NCBI GenBank assembly: GCA_020744425.1
Contig: JAGMUV010000001.1
Coordinates: forward strand, 2,604,001 to 2,668,000
Length of the DNA stretch: 64,000 bases
Direction: 5' to 3'
Origin: Dactylonectria macrodidyma
Lineage: Eukaryota > Ascomycota > Sordariomycetes > Hypocreales > Nectriaceae
Made by a program: the position numbers and the translations under genes. Positions 63,654 through 64,000 of the stretch are shown piece after piece (the stretch's first letter is position 1; each line of letters starts with the position of its first letter). The notes under the pieces are model-generated. The model was given only the letters and a program-made list of their open reading frames with translations. It searched no databases and was not told where the DNA came from.

Positions 63654-64000
63654 ATGCCGCGACCGACGCAGGACGGTTTAGGGTGGCAGCAGACACCGTT
63701 CTATTTGGTGCCAGTATGGACGCGGGACCCTTCAACCGGCGCGATTGAGAGCGTATCCCGCCAACAGCTGAAGACACCCTCTGAGGATCCCTGCACCGTC
63801 ACCTTTCACGCAGCAGGTCTCTTCAATAAGGTCTACCTGGTTCACACTGCCGGAAGCTCTTTCATCATGCGCGTCACCTTGCCCGTCTACCCTCGCCACA
63901 AAACACGCGCCGAGGTCGTTACCTTGAGGTGGGTGCACGAGAACACCAGTGTCCCGGTTCCCAAGGTCTTCGGTTTTGACGACAGTAATGACAATGAGAT
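63654..64000 (+). CDS. APH/phosphotransferase-family protein, 5' part (cut by window end)
   Basis: ATG at 63654 opens 'MPRPTQDGLGWQQTPFYLVPVW'; the frame stays open to the last base. 'EDPCTVTFHAAGLFNKVYLV', 'SSFIMRVTLPVYPRHKTRAEVVTLRWV' and 'TSVPVPKVFGFD' are the N-lobe of fungal aminoglycoside-phosphotransferase-like kinases, with the Arg in 'MRV' at the usual Lys/Arg position and the Glu of 'RAEV'. The family's substrates in fungi are mostly unknown. The broken fragment at 22525 is the C-lobe of a relative. Confidence 0.8.
   Translation, partial: MPRPTQDGLGWQQTPFYLVPVWTRDPSTGAIESVSRQQLKTPSEDPCTVTFHAAGLFNKVYLVHTAGSSFIMRVTLPVYPRHKTRAEVVTLRWVHENTSVPVPKVFGFDDSNDNE

Overview
The window is nuclear DNA of a filamentous ascomycete, most likely a Sordariomycete. 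Genes carry short (44-102 nt) GT-AG introns with CTAAC/CTRAT branch points. The gene content (apsA/Num1, HET, NACHT-ankyrin, DUF7924, F-box and APH families) is typical of such fungi, and AT-rich, stop-ridden repeats carry C-to-T/G-to-A changes typical of repeat-induced point mutation (RIP). No rRNA, tRNA, CRISPR array or bacterial-type operon was seen.

Layout. 1-3.7 kb: 3' part of a cortical Num1/ApsA-type protein with a long degenerate repeat array and a C-terminal PH domain. 3.7-7 kb: gene-poor, with a (CA)n tract, a broken gene and a 13-bp minisatellite. 7.2-9.2 kb: a three-exon F-box gene, with a complete but RIP-destroyed Ty1/Copia retrotransposon (9227-14489, 211-bp LTRs, 5-bp target duplication GTTAG) inserted about 60 bp upstream of its start. 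A 433-bp terminal-inverted-repeat element follows at 14.7-15.2 kb. 15.3-30 kb is an accessory, decaying stretch: a kinase-like pseudogene lacking its catalytic core, a DUF7924 nuclease-fold gene with an altered catalytic residue, a HET-domain pseudogene, an orphan STAND N-terminal domain gene, a fused APH/CHAT remnant, a stand-alone alpha/beta-hydrolase effector-type gene and an ankyrin remnant. A methyltransferase (29.8-30.6 kb) and an intact NACHT-ankyrin STAND gene (30.8-34.4 kb) follow.

35.8-50.8 kb is a conserved housekeeping block: an SMP/PH lipid-transfer protein of ER contact sites (Nvj2/Tex2 type), a DUF3295-like protein, REV3 (DNA polymerase zeta catalytic subunit), SLU7 (splicing), RPS9 (uS4) and RPL21 (eL21). 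REV3/SLU7 and RPS9/RPL21 are two divergent pairs with roughly 390-bp shared promoters. 51-64 kb returns to accessory content: remnants of a FunK1 kinase and a C2H2 factor, four F-box-like or PD-(D/E)XK-like genes (two frameshifted), a truncated alpha-SNAP copy, a guanylate-kinase-like paralogue with a degenerate P-loop, and the start of an APH-family kinase cut by the window end.

The main theme is a sharp contrast between intact core genes and a graveyard of self/non-self recognition genes (STAND, HET, CHAT, hydrolase, APH) beside RIP-mutated transposons.
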